From the NCBI RefSeq assembly GCF_014650435.1, contig NZ_BMUY01000011.1:124001-188000 (forward strand): DNA of 64,000 bases. Direction: 5' to 3'. The position numbers were made by a program, and so were the translations under genes. The notes under the pieces were generated by a model, which did not search any database, was not told the origin of the DNA, and saw only the letters and a list, made by a program, of their open reading frames with translations. The stretch's first letter is position 1, and the number at the start of each line of letters is the position of its first letter. Shown here in pieces: positions 53,808 to 62,984 of the stretch. Origin of the DNA: Streptomyces tendae (GTDB taxonomy: Bacteria > Actinomycetota > Actinomycetes > Streptomycetales > Streptomycetaceae).

Positions 53808-54599
53808 ATGCTCACCACCCGTTTCGTCACCGGCGCGCCGAACTGGCTCGACGTCGGCACCCCGGACCTCGACGGCGCCACGTCCTTCTACGGCGGTCTC
53901 TTCGGCTGGCGGTTCCGGTCGGCGGGGCCGGAGGCCGGCGGCTACGGCTTCTTCGAGCTGGACGGCCGGATCGTGGCCGGCGGCATGGGCACGACCGAGG
54001 AGCAGGGCCCGCCGTCCTGGACCGTGTACTTCCAGGCGCCGGACGCCCGGGCCGCCGCCGGGGCCTCCGGGGAGGCGCACGGCGGTGTCCTCGTGCAGCC
54101 GATGGACGTCATGGACCAGGGCACCATGGCGATCCTCGCCGACCGGGCCGGGGTGCCGTTCGGCATCTGGCAGCCGGGGCAGCGTGCCGGCCTGGACGTG
54201 ACCGGCGAGACCGGCGCGCTGTGCTGGGTCGAGCTGCACACCGCGGACATCGCGGCAGCCGCCGCGTACTACCGTGCGGTGCTGGGTCTGGAGACCTCCG
54301 GCGTCTCCTTCCCCGGCGGCTCCTACACCTGCGTCAACCCGGCCGGAGAGGGCGAGGACGCCATGTTCGGCGGTCTCGTCCCGCTCGCCGAGGATCCGGC
54401 GGACACGGACGCCGACGCCGGATGGCTGCCGTACTTCGCGGTGGACGACGCGGACACCGCGGTCGCCCGGACCACGGAGCTGGGCGGCAGGGTGCGGATG
54501 CCCGCGACGGACATCGAGGGCGTCGGCCGCGTCGCCCGCCTGGCCGACCCGTACGGCGCCCGGTTCGCGGTACTCAGGCCGGCACCCCGCCAGGGGTAG
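53808..54599 (+). CDS. Two-domain VOC (glyoxalase/bleomycin-resistance-like) protein
   Basis: Cytosolic protein of 263 aa made of two VOC repeats. The first (residues 1-125) starts APNWLDVGTPDLDGATSFYGGLFGWRF; the second (about 135-260) starts GALCWVELHTADIAAAAAYYRAVLGLET and ends RVARLADPYGARFAVL. Tandem VOC proteins of this kind are common in Streptomyces, often as hydroxylase-like or resistance proteins without known substrate. ATG at 53808 with GAGGAGG upstream. Convergent with the LacI gene across 106 bases. Confidence 0.88.
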   Translation: MLTTRFVTGAPNWLDVGTPDLDGATSFYGGLFGWRFRSAGPEAGGYGFFELDGRIVAGGMGTTEEQGPPSWTVYFQAPDARAAAGASGEAHGGVLVQPMDVMDQGTMAILADRAGVPFGIWQPGQRAGLDVTGETGALCWVELHTADIAAAAAYYRAVLGLETSGVSFPGGSYTCVNPAGEGEDAMFGGLVPLAEDPADTDADAGWLPYFAVDDADTAVARTTELGGRVRMPATDIEGVGRVARLADPYGARFAVLRPAPRQG

Positions 54600-54705
54600 C
54601 GCACGGGGCGCGTCCGGCCGCTCGCGGTCACGTCGGGGCCCGGCACCAGGGCGCACTCGGGTCGGCGCGAGACCGGTGTCCGGCTTCAGGGGGTGCGGGG
54701 CCGGC

Positions 54706-55749
54706 TCATGCCGTGGACCGATGGACCAGGGTGGTCGGCAGGATCACGCCGGACGGGGCGGACGCCGGGGCTTCCGCGTCGTCGGGCGTCCCGCTGTCCA
54801 GGCCGCGCAGCAGCAGGCGGGCCATCAGCCGGCCCATGCCCTCGATGTCCTGGCGGACGGTGGTCAGCGGCGGGTCGGTCTGTTCGGCGACCGGCAGCAT
54901 GTCGTCGAAGCCCACCACCGCCACGTCGTCCGGCACCCGCCGCCCGCGCTCGCGCAGCACCCGCAGGGCGCCCGCCGCGGTGAGGTCGTTGGCAGCGAAC
55001 ACGGCGTCCAGGTCGGGGCACCGGTCGAGCAGTTCCCGCATCGCCCGCTCCCCGCCGCCCGCGGTGAAGTCCCCCCGCGCGACCAGCCCGGGCTCGGCGC
55101 CCGCCCGGACGTCGCGGAAGCCCGCGAGGCGGTCCGCCGCCGAGGTCTGGTCGAGCGGGCCGGTGATGTGCGCGATGCGGGTCCGGCCGAGCCCGGCCAG
55201 GTGGTGGACGGCCGAACGCGCGCCGCCGCGGTTGTCGCTGTCCACGTAGACCACGTCGTCCCGCCCGTCGTCCCAGTCGGGGCGCCCGCCGAAGACGGTC
55301 GGCACGCCGGCGCTGCGGACCAGGCCGGGCAGCGGGTCGTGCAGGTGCAGGGAGAAGACGAGGGCGCCGTCGACGTGCCCGCCGGCCAGGTAGCGCCCGA
55401 CGCGGGCGTGGTCCTCGCGGCCCTCGGTGAGCAGCAGCACGAGCTGGTTGTCGTGGGCCGTCAGTTCCTTGCTGATGCCGCGCAGTTGCTGGGCGAAGTA
55501 GGGGTCGGCGAAGACCCGTGTCTCCGGTTCCGCGGCGACGACGGCGACGGCCTGGTGCCGTCTGGTCACCAGGGAGCGGGCGGCGTGGTTGGGCACGTAT
55601 CCGAGTTCCTCCACCGCGTGCCGGACCCGCTCGGCCAGTGCGTCCCGCACCCCGTGGGCACCGTTGACCACGCGGGACACGGTGGCCCGCGAGACCCCGG
55701 CGCGCTCGGCCACGGCCTCGAGCGTGGGGCGCGGCGCGGTCTCGGTCAC
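54706..55749 (-). CDS. LacI-family transcriptional regulator
   Basis: Sugar-responsive repressor of 347 aa. The N-terminal helix-turn-helix reads PTLEAVAERAGVSRATVSRVVNGAHGVRD with the hinge NHAARSLVTRR, then a periplasmic-binding-protein-like sensor domain to the C-terminus. GTG at 55749 with GGAG upstream. A palindromic GAAAACGTTCTT (55824-55835), the core expected for LacI-family operators, lies 75 bases upstream, so it may autoregulate. It lies downstream of the laccase gene on the same strand, and probably regulates this extracellular sugar locus. Confidence 0.92.
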   Translation of the reverse strand: MTETAPRPTLEAVAERAGVSRATVSRVVNGAHGVRDALAERVRHAVEELGYVPNHAARSLVTRRHQAVAVVAAEPETRVFADPYFAQQLRGISKELTAHDNQLVLLLTEGREDHARVGRYLAGGHVDGALVFSLHLHDPLPGLVRSAGVPTVFGGRPDWDDGRDDVVYVDSDNRGGARSAVHHLAGLGRTRIAHITGPLDQTSAADRLAGFRDVRAGAEPGLVARGDFTAGGGERAMRELLDRCPDLDAVFAANDLTAAGALRVLRERGRRVPDDVAVVGFDDMLPVAEQTDPPLTTVRQDIEGMGRLMARLLLRGLDSGTPDDAEAPASAPSGVILPTTLVHRSTA

Positions 55750-55823
55750 GTGCGGCTCCTCCTCGGCGGCTGCGGCTCAGGATAGCGGCAGGCCGCGGCG
55801 CGGGAGGTGGCGCTCCGGGGACC

Positions 55824-55835
55824 GAAAACGTTCTT
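55824..55835. promoter_or_regulatory. Candidate LacI-family operator
   Basis: GAAAACGTTCTT has the central CG-symmetric AACGTT half-sites used by LacI-family repressors and lies 75 bases ahead of the LacI gene. A single imperfect copy, so assignment is tentative. Confidence 0.4.
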
Positions 55836-55899
55836 GTGCGCAGGCGGGTGCGGTCGTCAGCATGGACGTATGTACAGAAGAACGGTCCACGACAGCTGA

Positions 55900-55928
55900 C
55901 CGGCGGCGCCGCTGACGGCGCCGGCCGG
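55900..55928 (-). terminator. Terminator after the laccase gene
   Basis: GC-rich imperfect hairpin: 55900-55910 pairs with 55917-55928 with one bulged base around a six-base loop, eight bases past the laccase stop. It would separate laccase and LacI transcripts. Confidence 0.6.
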
Positions 55929-55935
55929 CCCCGGC

Positions 55936-56967
55936 TCAGTGCTCGTGTTCGTGCGCGGCCGCCTCGCCCGCCGGCTCCCCGCTCTCGCCGCTCTTCGCGG
56001 TCGCTCCTCCGTGCTCGTGCGGTTCGTACCCGGGGATCGTGCCGTCCGGCTTCTTCACCAGGAACAGCCCCACCATCCCCATGTCGGAGTGGCTCTGCAC
56101 GTGGCAGTGGTACATCCACGCCCCCGCGCCGACCCCTTCCCCCGCGATGATCTGGAAGCCGAAGGAGTCCGCCGGGCCGGTGATCTTGTTGTCGATGACC
56201 CGGCTCGGGTCGTCGGGCCCGGTGAGGATGCCGGTGCGGTTGTCCGCCCAGCGGTGACCGTGCATGTGGAAGGTGTGGTAGTACTCGCCGTGCGTGATCA
56301 TGACGATCTCCACGCGGTCGCCCACGGTGGCCTCGAAGTCGGGGCCGGTGTGCGGCTTGCGGTTGTTGATGGTCATGTCGTTGAAGACGATCGTGTGCGT
56401 GGCGTCCGGCAGCACGTCCCCCTTGCGGCGCACGATCACCGGGCCGTACAGGCCGTTGCGGATGCCTCCGGTGCCGTGTTCGGTGCCCACGACGTGGTCG
56501 TGGTAGTGCCAGTAGCCCGCGCTGCCCGGCCGCCAGGTGCCGTCGTCGCGGCGGCCGGGTTTGTGGGTGCGCCAGGTGTAGGTGCGGGTGCCGCCGGGCT
56601 CGACGTCGCTCTTGTTCATGGCGGTGCCGTCGCTGGAGATCTCGTAGTCCAGGCCGTGGACGTGCAGACTGGCGCGCACGTCCATGGTGTTGGTGAACTC
56701 GATGTGCACCGTGTCGCCCTCGTTGAGTTCGATGAGCGGGCCGGGGACGGTCGCCTTGCCCTTCTCGAAGCCGTAGCCCATCTGACCGTCCGCCAGCTTC
56801 TCGGCGTACATCTTGAGGTGTCTCACCTCGCCCCCGGCCGGCGCCGTCCTCGCGGTGACCTCCTTGGCCGCGGGGGCGGCGCCCGCGACCTCCGGAGCGA
56901 TGGACAACGATGTCGCGGCGGCCGCGCCGCCCAGCAGTACCCGTCGGTTGAAGCCTCGCCTGTCCAT
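55936..56967 (-). CDS. Small two-domain laccase (SLAC/EpoA type multicopper oxidase)
   Basis: Exported trimeric laccase of 343 aa, the same length as the S. coelicolor small laccase. A twin-arginine signal (RRGFNRRVLLGGAAAATSL) implies folded, copper-loaded Tat export. Copper ligands are in LHVHG (His102/104), HYHDH (154-158), HTFHMHGH (231-238) and HCHVQSHSDMGM; type 1 ligands are His231, Cys288, His293 and Met298. Tyr108, the radical tyrosine described for SLAC, is present. A His-rich tail (HEHEH) ends the protein. ATG at 56967 with GGGGAG upstream; divergent from the ThuA gene. Linked to morphogenesis and phenol oxidation. Confidence 0.95.
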   Translation of the reverse strand: MDRRGFNRRVLLGGAAAATSLSIAPEVAGAAPAAKEVTARTAPAGGEVRHLKMYAEKLADGQMGYGFEKGKATVPGPLIELNEGDTVHIEFTNTMDVRASLHVHGLDYEISSDGTAMNKSDVEPGGTRTYTWRTHKPGRRDDGTWRPGSAGYWHYHDHVVGTEHGTGGIRNGLYGPVIVRRKGDVLPDATHTIVFNDMTINNRKPHTGPDFEATVGDRVEIVMITHGEYYHTFHMHGHRWADNRTGILTGPDDPSRVIDNKITGPADSFGFQIIAGEGVGAGAWMYHCHVQSHSDMGMVGLFLVKKPDGTIPGYEPHEHGGATAKSGESGEPAGEAAAHEHEH

Positions 56968-57104
56968 GCCGAACTCCCCACGCCGATACGGAATGTGCGC
57001 AGACCCAGGACCTGATTGGCTGTGATGAGCCTGTGGGACCGTACCGGTTGCCGCCGCGTTTATCCACACTCAGGACAAAGTTCGTTCGATTGCGGTCATA
57101 CCTA

Positions 57105-57133
57105 TTGGCGTACCGCGCAAAGAGGTCTAGCTT
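57105..57133 (+). promoter_or_regulatory. Candidate promoter of the ThuA/PQQ-dehydrogenase operon
   Basis: TTGGCG (57105-57110), 17 bases, then TAGCTT (57128-57133) would start RNA near 57140, about 28 bases ahead of the ATG and leaving room for the GAGGAGG ribosome-binding site. Confidence 0.4.
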
Positions 57134-57167
57134 CCTTGGCGCTGCTGCCGTGACCGAGGAGGTGCCC

Positions 57168-59645
57168 ATGCCCTTAAGAGGGTTGAGCGCGAGAAGAAAA
57201 GGCTGGGCGGCGTGCGCCACCGCCGCTTTCGTCGCCGCGGGACTGCTGGCCGGCCCTGCCGCCAGCGCACGTCCGGCGCCGGACCCATCCCTGACAACGA
57301 TGTCGATCAAGTCGCCGCCCGGCGGCGCCAATGTACGGGTGCTGATCTTCTACGGTTCCGCCGCGGCCGGGGACGAGTCCCCGGTGGTGAACGCCGGTAT
57401 CGCGGCCATCGAGCGGATCGGTCTCTCCGGGCCTGCCAAGGAGCAGTTCGCGGTCGAGGCCACGGACAACGCCAACGTCTTCACCAACGAGAAGAAGCTC
57501 GGCCGCTTCAACGCGGTGGTGTTCCTGACCGGCGGCGGAGATGTCCTGACGCCTGCTCAGGAGGCGGGCCTGGAGGCGTACATGGAGGCCGGCGGCGGGT
57601 TCGTCGGCGTCCACGACGCGGCCCGCGCGGAGCCGTACTCGGACTGGTTCACCGGTCTGGTCGGCGCCCGCCCGGCCGCGGGCAGTCCGGCCAAGGTCCA
57701 GCGGGCCACGGTCGAGGTCGGTGACCGGCGGCATCCGGCCACCAAGGACCTGCCGCTGGAGTGGAAGCGCCCCGACGAGTGGCTGAACTGGCAGAAGAAC
57801 CCGTCCGGTGAGGTCCACACCGTGGCCAGGGTGCGCGAGTCGACGTACGCGCCCGGAACGAGCGCCAACGGGGCGGACCACCCGGTCAGCTGGTGCCGGG
57901 ACTACGACGGCGGCCGGTCGTTCTACACCGGCATGGGCGGCACGGTGTCGTCGTACGACGAGACCGACTTCCGCACCCATCTGCGCGGCGCCCTGATGTG
58001 GACGACCCGGCTGTCGCAGGCCGACTGCAAGGCGACCATCAACGCCAACTACAAGGCCGAGCGGCTCACCGACCCCAACCAGCCCGGCCAGAACGACCAG
58101 ATCGGCGAACCGCACGGCCTGGTCACCGCGCCCGACGGCCGCGTGTTCTACATCGGCCGCGGCGGCGCGGACTCCTCCCAGCCGGTGGTGACCGACTGGA
58201 ACGACCCGAACGTCGGCAAGGGCACGGGCGAGATCCACGTCTGGGACCCGAAGACCGACAAGGTCACCCTCGCGGGCGCGCTGACCGTCTTCGGCAACAA
58301 GGGCGGCGGCGACGAGCTGACCAAGGTCGAGGAGGGCCTGCTCGGCATCGAGCTGGACCCGAGGTTCGCGGAGAACGGGTGGGTGTACCTGCACTACACC
58401 CCGCACTCCGAGATCAACCGGGACACGCACATGGCCGAGCGCCGGGTCTCCCGCTTCACCCTCGACCCGGCCACCAACAAGCTGGACATGGGCAGCGAGA
58501 AGGTGCTGCTCAAGTGGCCGGTGCAGATCCACAGCTGCTGCCACGCGGGCGGCGGGATGGCCTGGGACTCCAAGGGGAACCTGTACATCGCCACCGGTGA
58601 CAACAACTCCAGTGGTTTCAGCGACGGTTACTCCGGCAACAACCCGCAGCCCAACTTCAAGGGCGTGTCCTTCGCCGACGCGCGCCGCACGGCCGGCAAC
58701 ACCAACAACCTCAACGGCAAGATCCTGCGCATCCACCCGGAGCAGGACGGGACGTACACGCTCCCGGAGGGCAACCTCTTCACCGGCAAGGAGACCGCCG
58801 AGGGCGGCGGCAAGACGCGCGGCGAGATCTACGTGATGGGTGTGCGCAACCCGGCGCGCATCTCCGTCGACAAGAAGACCGACACCCTGTACGCGGGCTG
58901 GGTCGGCCCGGACGCCGGTGCCCCGTCGCCGACGTGGGGTCCGGCCAAGTACGACACGTTCGCCACCATCACCAAGGCGAGCAACCGCGGCTGGCCGTAC
59001 TGCATGGGCAACAAGCAGCCGTACCGGGACCGGAACCTGCCGGACCCGTCGAAGCCGCTGGGCTGGTACGACTGCGACCACCCGAAGAACGAGTCGCCGA
59101 ACAACGACGGCCTGGTCAACCTGCCGCCGGTGACCGGCAACAACATCTGGTACTCGCCGCAGGGCGGCGGCCCCGACTTCCCGCGCGACGAGAACGGCGT
59201 CCCGTCGTACGAGCAGGACGAGGCCACCTACCGGCTGCCCTGGCTCAAGGGCGGCGGCCAGGCCGCGATGAACGGCCCGCTCTACCGGTACGACGCCGAC
59301 AGCACCAGTGACACCAAGTGGCCCGCGTACTGGGACGGCAAGTGGTTCGTCGGTGACTTCTACGACGCCGACCAGCCGCGCAACGCGGTACTGATGGACC
59401 CGAAGACGCAGGGCGACGGCGGTCTGCCGGTGCACTCGGAGTCCCTGAAGAAGATCGTGCCGATCGGCAACGACGGCATCAAGAACCTGATGGGCTGGAA
59501 GTTCGGCCCGGACGGCGCGCTGTACGTCCTGGACTACGGCCGCGGCTTCTTCACCTCGGACTCCAAGTCGGCCCTGTGGCGGGTCACCTACGAGGGCGGC
59601 GGTCCGACGCCGGCCGCCGGACAGCTGGCGAGGGGGACCGAGTGA
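57168..59645 (+). CDS. Secreted ThuA domain fused to PQQ-dependent sugar dehydrogenase domain
   Basis: Exported protein of 825 aa. A signal peptide with RRKGW ahead of the hydrophobic core (possibly Tat) precedes a ThuA-like domain (about 55-290: VRVLIFYGSAA ... GGGFVGVHDAA ... VSWCRDYDGGRSFYTGMGG), linked to 3-keto-glycoside metabolism. Residues about 310-815 form a soluble glucose/sorbosone-dehydrogenase beta-propeller (EGLLGIELDPRF, CCHAGGGMAWDSKGNLYIATGD, GKILRIHP, VMGVRNPARIS). The third codon is TTA (57174-57176), so translation should need the bldA tRNA. ATG at 57168 with GAGGAGG upstream; the next gene overlaps by GTGA. Confidence 0.92.
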   Translation: MPLRGLSARRKGWAACATAAFVAAGLLAGPAASARPAPDPSLTTMSIKSPPGGANVRVLIFYGSAAAGDESPVVNAGIAAIERIGLSGPAKEQFAVEATDNANVFTNEKKLGRFNAVVFLTGGGDVLTPAQEAGLEAYMEAGGGFVGVHDAARAEPYSDWFTGLVGARPAAGSPAKVQRATVEVGDRRHPATKDLPLEWKRPDEWLNWQKNPSGEVHTVARVRESTYAPGTSANGADHPVSWCRDYDGGRSFYTGMGGTVSSYDETDFRTHLRGALMWTTRLSQADCKATINANYKAERLTDPNQPGQNDQIGEPHGLVTAPDGRVFYIGRGGADSSQPVVTDWNDPNVGKGTGEIHVWDPKTDKVTLAGALTVFGNKGGGDELTKVEEGLLGIELDPRFAENGWVYLHYTPHSEINRDTHMAERRVSRFTLDPATNKLDMGSEKVLLKWPVQIHSCCHAGGGMAWDSKGNLYIATGDNNSSGFSDGYSGNNPQPNFKGVSFADARRTAGNTNNLNGKILRIHPEQDGTYTLPEGNLFTGKETAEGGGKTRGEIYVMGVRNPARISVDKKTDTLYAGWVGPDAGAPSPTWGPAKYDTFATITKASNRGWPYCMGNKQPYRDRNLPDPSKPLGWYDCDHPKNESPNNDGLVNLPPVTGNNIWYSPQGGGPDFPRDENGVPSYEQDEATYRLPWLKGGGQAAMNGPLYRYDADSTSDTKWPAYWDGKWFVGDFYDADQPRNAVLMDPKTQGDGGLPVHSESLKKIVPIGNDGIKNLMGWKFGPDGALYVLDYGRGFFTSDSKSALWRVTYEGGGPTPAAGQLARGTE

Positions 59646-61849
59646 TACGCCAACGAAGAATGTGGGCCGCGCTGCTGGCCGGCCTGCTGATGGTGCTCGG
59701 ACTGCAGGCGACGTCCGCCTCCGGGCAGCCCGCGAAGGCACCCGCCGCGGCCGCCGCCGACCAGGTGCTCACCTGGACGGCCGGTGACGACATCACCAAG
59801 TACACGTCGGCGCCCGAGACGGCGGTGGCCGGCCCGGCCACGATCGTCTTCGAGAACAGTGAGGCCACCGGCAACACCACCGGCATGCCGCACACGCTGA
59901 CGTTCATGACCAGCGATCCCGCGTACAACCAGGACGTGCAGCTGAACATCCTGGCCAACCCGAACGACGCGGAGGGCGGCAAGCACACCGCAGAGGTCAC
60001 CCTCACCCCCGGCAAGTACATGTACCACTGCACGATCCCGGGCCACGGCCAGATGACGGGCGTGCTCGTGGTCACCGAGGGCGGCGGCGGCGAGGACACC
60101 ACGGCGCCCGCGACCTCGGCCGAGGTGGGCGGCACGCAGAACGCCGAGGGCGCGTACGTCGGTTCCGCGACCGTGAGCATCGCCGCCACCGACGAGGGCG
60201 GCTCGGGCGTGGAGCGGATCGAGTACGCGATCGGTGCCGACGGCGCCTGGCAGCCGTACACCACGCCGGTCGTCGTCGACCAGGTCGGTGAACACGTGGT
60301 GCGTTACCGGGCGTTCGACAAGGCGGGCAACGCCGCCGAGGAGAAGAGCGTCACGTTCGCCGTGGCCGCGCCGGACACCGACGACACGACCGCGCCGGAG
60401 ACCTCGGCGACGGTCAGCGGTGAGAAGAACGCGGACGGGGCGTACATCGACATGGCGACGGTGACCGTCACCGCCTCCGACACCGGTTCCGGCGTCAACA
60501 CCATCGAGTACGCGGTCGGCGACGGCGCCTGGACGGCGTACACGGCGCCGGTCATGGTGCACGAGGTCGGTGAGCACACCGTGCGCTACCGGGCCACCGA
60601 CAAGGCGGGCAACGTCGCCGCGGAGAAGAGCGTCGCCTTCACCGTGGCCGCCGCTCCCCCGCAGGACACCACCCCGCCGGTGACCGGCGCGACCGTGGAC
60701 GGCACCAAGAACTCCGACGGCGCCTACGTCGGCAGCGCGAAGGTGACCGTGAACGCCGCGGACGAGGGCGGTTCCGGCGTCGCCGGTGTGGAGTACTCGC
60801 TGGACGCCGGGCCCTACCTGGCGTACACCGACCCGGTGGTCGTGGACCGGGTGGGCCGGCACACCGTGGCGTACCGGGCGAGCGACAAGGCGGGCAACAC
60901 CTCCGAGCCGCTGACCGTGAGCTTCTCGGTGGTGGCGGCCCAGGTGCCGCCGCCGCCCTGCCCGGAGTACGACGAGCGCCAGACGGTGATCGTCGGCACG
61001 GTCGACACGGGGGTGCCGAACCGGGTGACCAACAACCGGTGCCGGATCAACGAGATGATCGAGGACGAGAAGGAGTGGACGTCCCAGGCGCTGTTCCTCA
61101 AGCACGTCCGTGAGGTCATGGACGGCCTCCTGGACGAGGGCGTCGTCGACAAGCGGGAGTACCGGGCGATCAACAAGGCCGCCAAGCAGTCGAAGATCGG
61201 GCTGCCCGGCCAGACCGAGGGCTACCGCACGATCCTCGACGGCACCCAGGACTCCTTCGCCAAATGGGAGCAGGTGGGCGGCGGTTCGTTCGGGCTGAAC
61301 CCGGACGGGTCGATCACGTCCAGCACCAGCACGCCCGGCATGGGCATGCTGTGGTTCCCCGAGCGCAAGTACGGCGACTTCTCGCTCAAGCTCCAGTGGC
61401 GTGACGACGCGGCGGGCACCACGAACACCAACGGCGGCGTCTTCGTGCGCTTCCCGCAGGTGCACGACCACCCGGAGGAGTCCCGACCGGAGTGGGTCGC
61501 CATCAAGTACGGGCACGAGGTGCAGGTGTTCGACAGCCCGACCGGCGACATGTACAAGACGGGCTCCCTCTACGGCTTCGACCGGGTCGGCCTGGCCGGC
61601 GCGGGCGTGACGGAGAAGGGCACCTGGAACGACTACGAGATCCGGGTGGTGGACCAGCACTACTCGGTCTACCGCAACGGCGTGCTGATCAACGAGTTCG
61701 ACAACTTCGGTGGCCAGACCTTCTACCCCGAGCGCTCGGACGACCCGGGCACCGACGGGCGGCGGTTCGCCTCCGGCTACATCGGACTCCAGGTGCACAG
61801 CACCTCGGACGTGGTCTCGTACCGCGACGTCCGGATCAAGGACCTCTAG
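59642..61849 (+). CDS. Secreted cupredoxin-OmpL47 repeats-3-keto-disaccharide hydrolase fusion
   Basis: Exported protein of 735 aa. After a signal peptide (MWAALLAGLLMVLGL) comes a plastocyanin-like domain with full type 1 copper ligands His84, Cys130, His135, Met138 (MPHTLTF ... MYHCTIPGHGQMTG). Three OmpL47-type Ig-like repeats follow (about 152-245, 250-345, 352-440; each starts DTTxPxT and ends YRAxDKAGN). A linker leads to a DUF1080/3-keto-disaccharide hydrolase domain (about 535-735, ILDGTQDSFAKWEQVGG on). GTG overlaps the previous stop as GTGA, with GAGGGGG upstream. Acts outside the cell, probably with its operon partner. Confidence 0.9.
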   Translation: MIRQRRMWAALLAGLLMVLGLQATSASGQPAKAPAAAAADQVLTWTAGDDITKYTSAPETAVAGPATIVFENSEATGNTTGMPHTLTFMTSDPAYNQDVQLNILANPNDAEGGKHTAEVTLTPGKYMYHCTIPGHGQMTGVLVVTEGGGGEDTTAPATSAEVGGTQNAEGAYVGSATVSIAATDEGGSGVERIEYAIGADGAWQPYTTPVVVDQVGEHVVRYRAFDKAGNAAEEKSVTFAVAAPDTDDTTAPETSATVSGEKNADGAYIDMATVTVTASDTGSGVNTIEYAVGDGAWTAYTAPVMVHEVGEHTVRYRATDKAGNVAAEKSVAFTVAAAPPQDTTPPVTGATVDGTKNSDGAYVGSAKVTVNAADEGGSGVAGVEYSLDAGPYLAYTDPVVVDRVGRHTVAYRASDKAGNTSEPLTVSFSVVAAQVPPPPCPEYDERQTVIVGTVDTGVPNRVTNNRCRINEMIEDEKEWTSQALFLKHVREVMDGLLDEGVVDKREYRAINKAAKQSKIGLPGQTEGYRTILDGTQDSFAKWEQVGGGSFGLNPDGSITSSTSTPGMGMLWFPERKYGDFSLKLQWRDDAAGTTNTNGGVFVRFPQVHDHPEESRPEWVAIKYGHEVQVFDSPTGDMYKTGSLYGFDRVGLAGAGVTEKGTWNDYEIRVVDQHYSVYRNGVLINEFDNFGGQTFYPERSDDPGTDGRRFASGYIGLQVHSTSDVVSYRDVRIKDL

Positions 61850-61865
61850 GGGTCCGCGTCGTGGC

Positions 61866-62891
61866 TCAGTCCGGGCCGGGAGCCTTCTTCCTGGCCCGGC
61901 TGGGCTGGACCCGGCTCGGCTCGCCCGGCATCTTCGGATACTCGGGCGGGTACGGCAGATCACCGAGCCCGTGGTCGTGCTCGTCCTTCGTCGCCAGCTC
62001 CAGCAGCGCGTCGAGGGAGTACCGCACGTCGTCCATGCCCGCGTGCACGTCGCCGAGTTCGGCGAAGCGCGCGGGCATCGTCGTGATGTCGAAGTCCTGC
62101 GGGTGCGCGACGCCCACCTCGTCCCAGGTCAGCGGGGCGGAGACGGGCGCGTGCGGGCGGGGCCGCACGGAGTAGGCGGAGGCGATGGTGCGGTCGCGGG
62201 CGGTCTGGTTGTAGTCGATGAAGATGCGCTCGCCGCGCTCCTCCTTCCACCACTTGATGGTGACCCGGTCGGGCATCCGGCGTTCCATCTCGCGGCCGAC
62301 GGCGATGGCGGCGCGCCGCACCTGGGTGAAGGTCCAGCGCGGCTCGATCGGCACGAAGACGTGGATGCCGCGCCCGCCGGACGTCTTGGGCCAGCCGCGC
62401 AGCCCGCCGAACTCCTCCAGAACCGCGCGCAGTTCGTGGGCGGCACGGGCGGCGTCGTCGTAATCCGTCCCGGGCTGCGGATCGAGGTCGATGCGCAGTT
62501 CGTCGGGGTGGTCGACGTCGTCGCGGCGCACCGGCCAGGGATGGAAGGTGAGGGTGCCGTACTGGGCGGCCCACAGCACGGCCGCCTCCTCGGTGGGACA
62601 CATCTCGTCGGCGCTGCGCCCGCTGGGAAAGGTGATGTGCGCGGTCGGGATCCAGTCGGGCATCCCCTTGGGCGCGCGCTTCTGGTAGAACCACTCGCCG
62701 GTGATGCCGTCCGGGTACCGCTGCAGGGTGGTGGGCCGGTCGCGCAGCGCACGCAGGACGCCCGGGGCGACGGCCTGGTAGTACCGGGCCACATCCAGCT
62801 TGGTGTACCCGCACTCCGGGAAGAACACCTTCCCCGGGCTGGACAGCCGCACGGCCCGCCCGCCCACCTCCAGCTCCACCGCTTCCACCAT
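61866..62891 (-). CDS. LigD-type DNA polymerase/primase domain protein
   Basis: Archaeo-eukaryotic-primase-fold polymerase (341 aa) of bacterial end joining, as a stand-alone protein instead of part of a LigD fusion. GYTKLDVARYYQAVAPGVL, RYPDGITGEWFYQKRAPKGMP and the metal-binding LRIDLDPQPGTDYDD are the family blocks; TSGGRGIHVFVPI and SAYSVRPRPHAPVSAPLTWDEV complete the active site. ATG at 62891 is preferred, without a strong ribosome-binding site. The C-terminal 40 residues are basic. It is convergent with the cupredoxin gene. A ligase starts 0.6 kb away on the other strand. Confidence 0.92.
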   Translation of the reverse strand: MVEAVELEVGGRAVRLSSPGKVFFPECGYTKLDVARYYQAVAPGVLRALRDRPTTLQRYPDGITGEWFYQKRAPKGMPDWIPTAHITFPSGRSADEMCPTEEAAVLWAAQYGTLTFHPWPVRRDDVDHPDELRIDLDPQPGTDYDDAARAAHELRAVLEEFGGLRGWPKTSGGRGIHVFVPIEPRWTFTQVRRAAIAVGREMERRMPDRVTIKWWKEERGERIFIDYNQTARDRTIASAYSVRPRPHAPVSAPLTWDEVGVAHPQDFDITTMPARFAELGDVHAGMDDVRYSLDALLELATKDEHDHGLGDLPYPPEYPKMPGEPSRVQPSRARKKAPGPD

Positions 62892-62984
62892 GCGAGCCAC
62901 GGTAGGCCCAGCACCTCCGCTTCGCATATCGGATGCCGGGGGCGAAAGAACACGCATGATCCGGCCCGCCCGGGCGCCGGGAGG

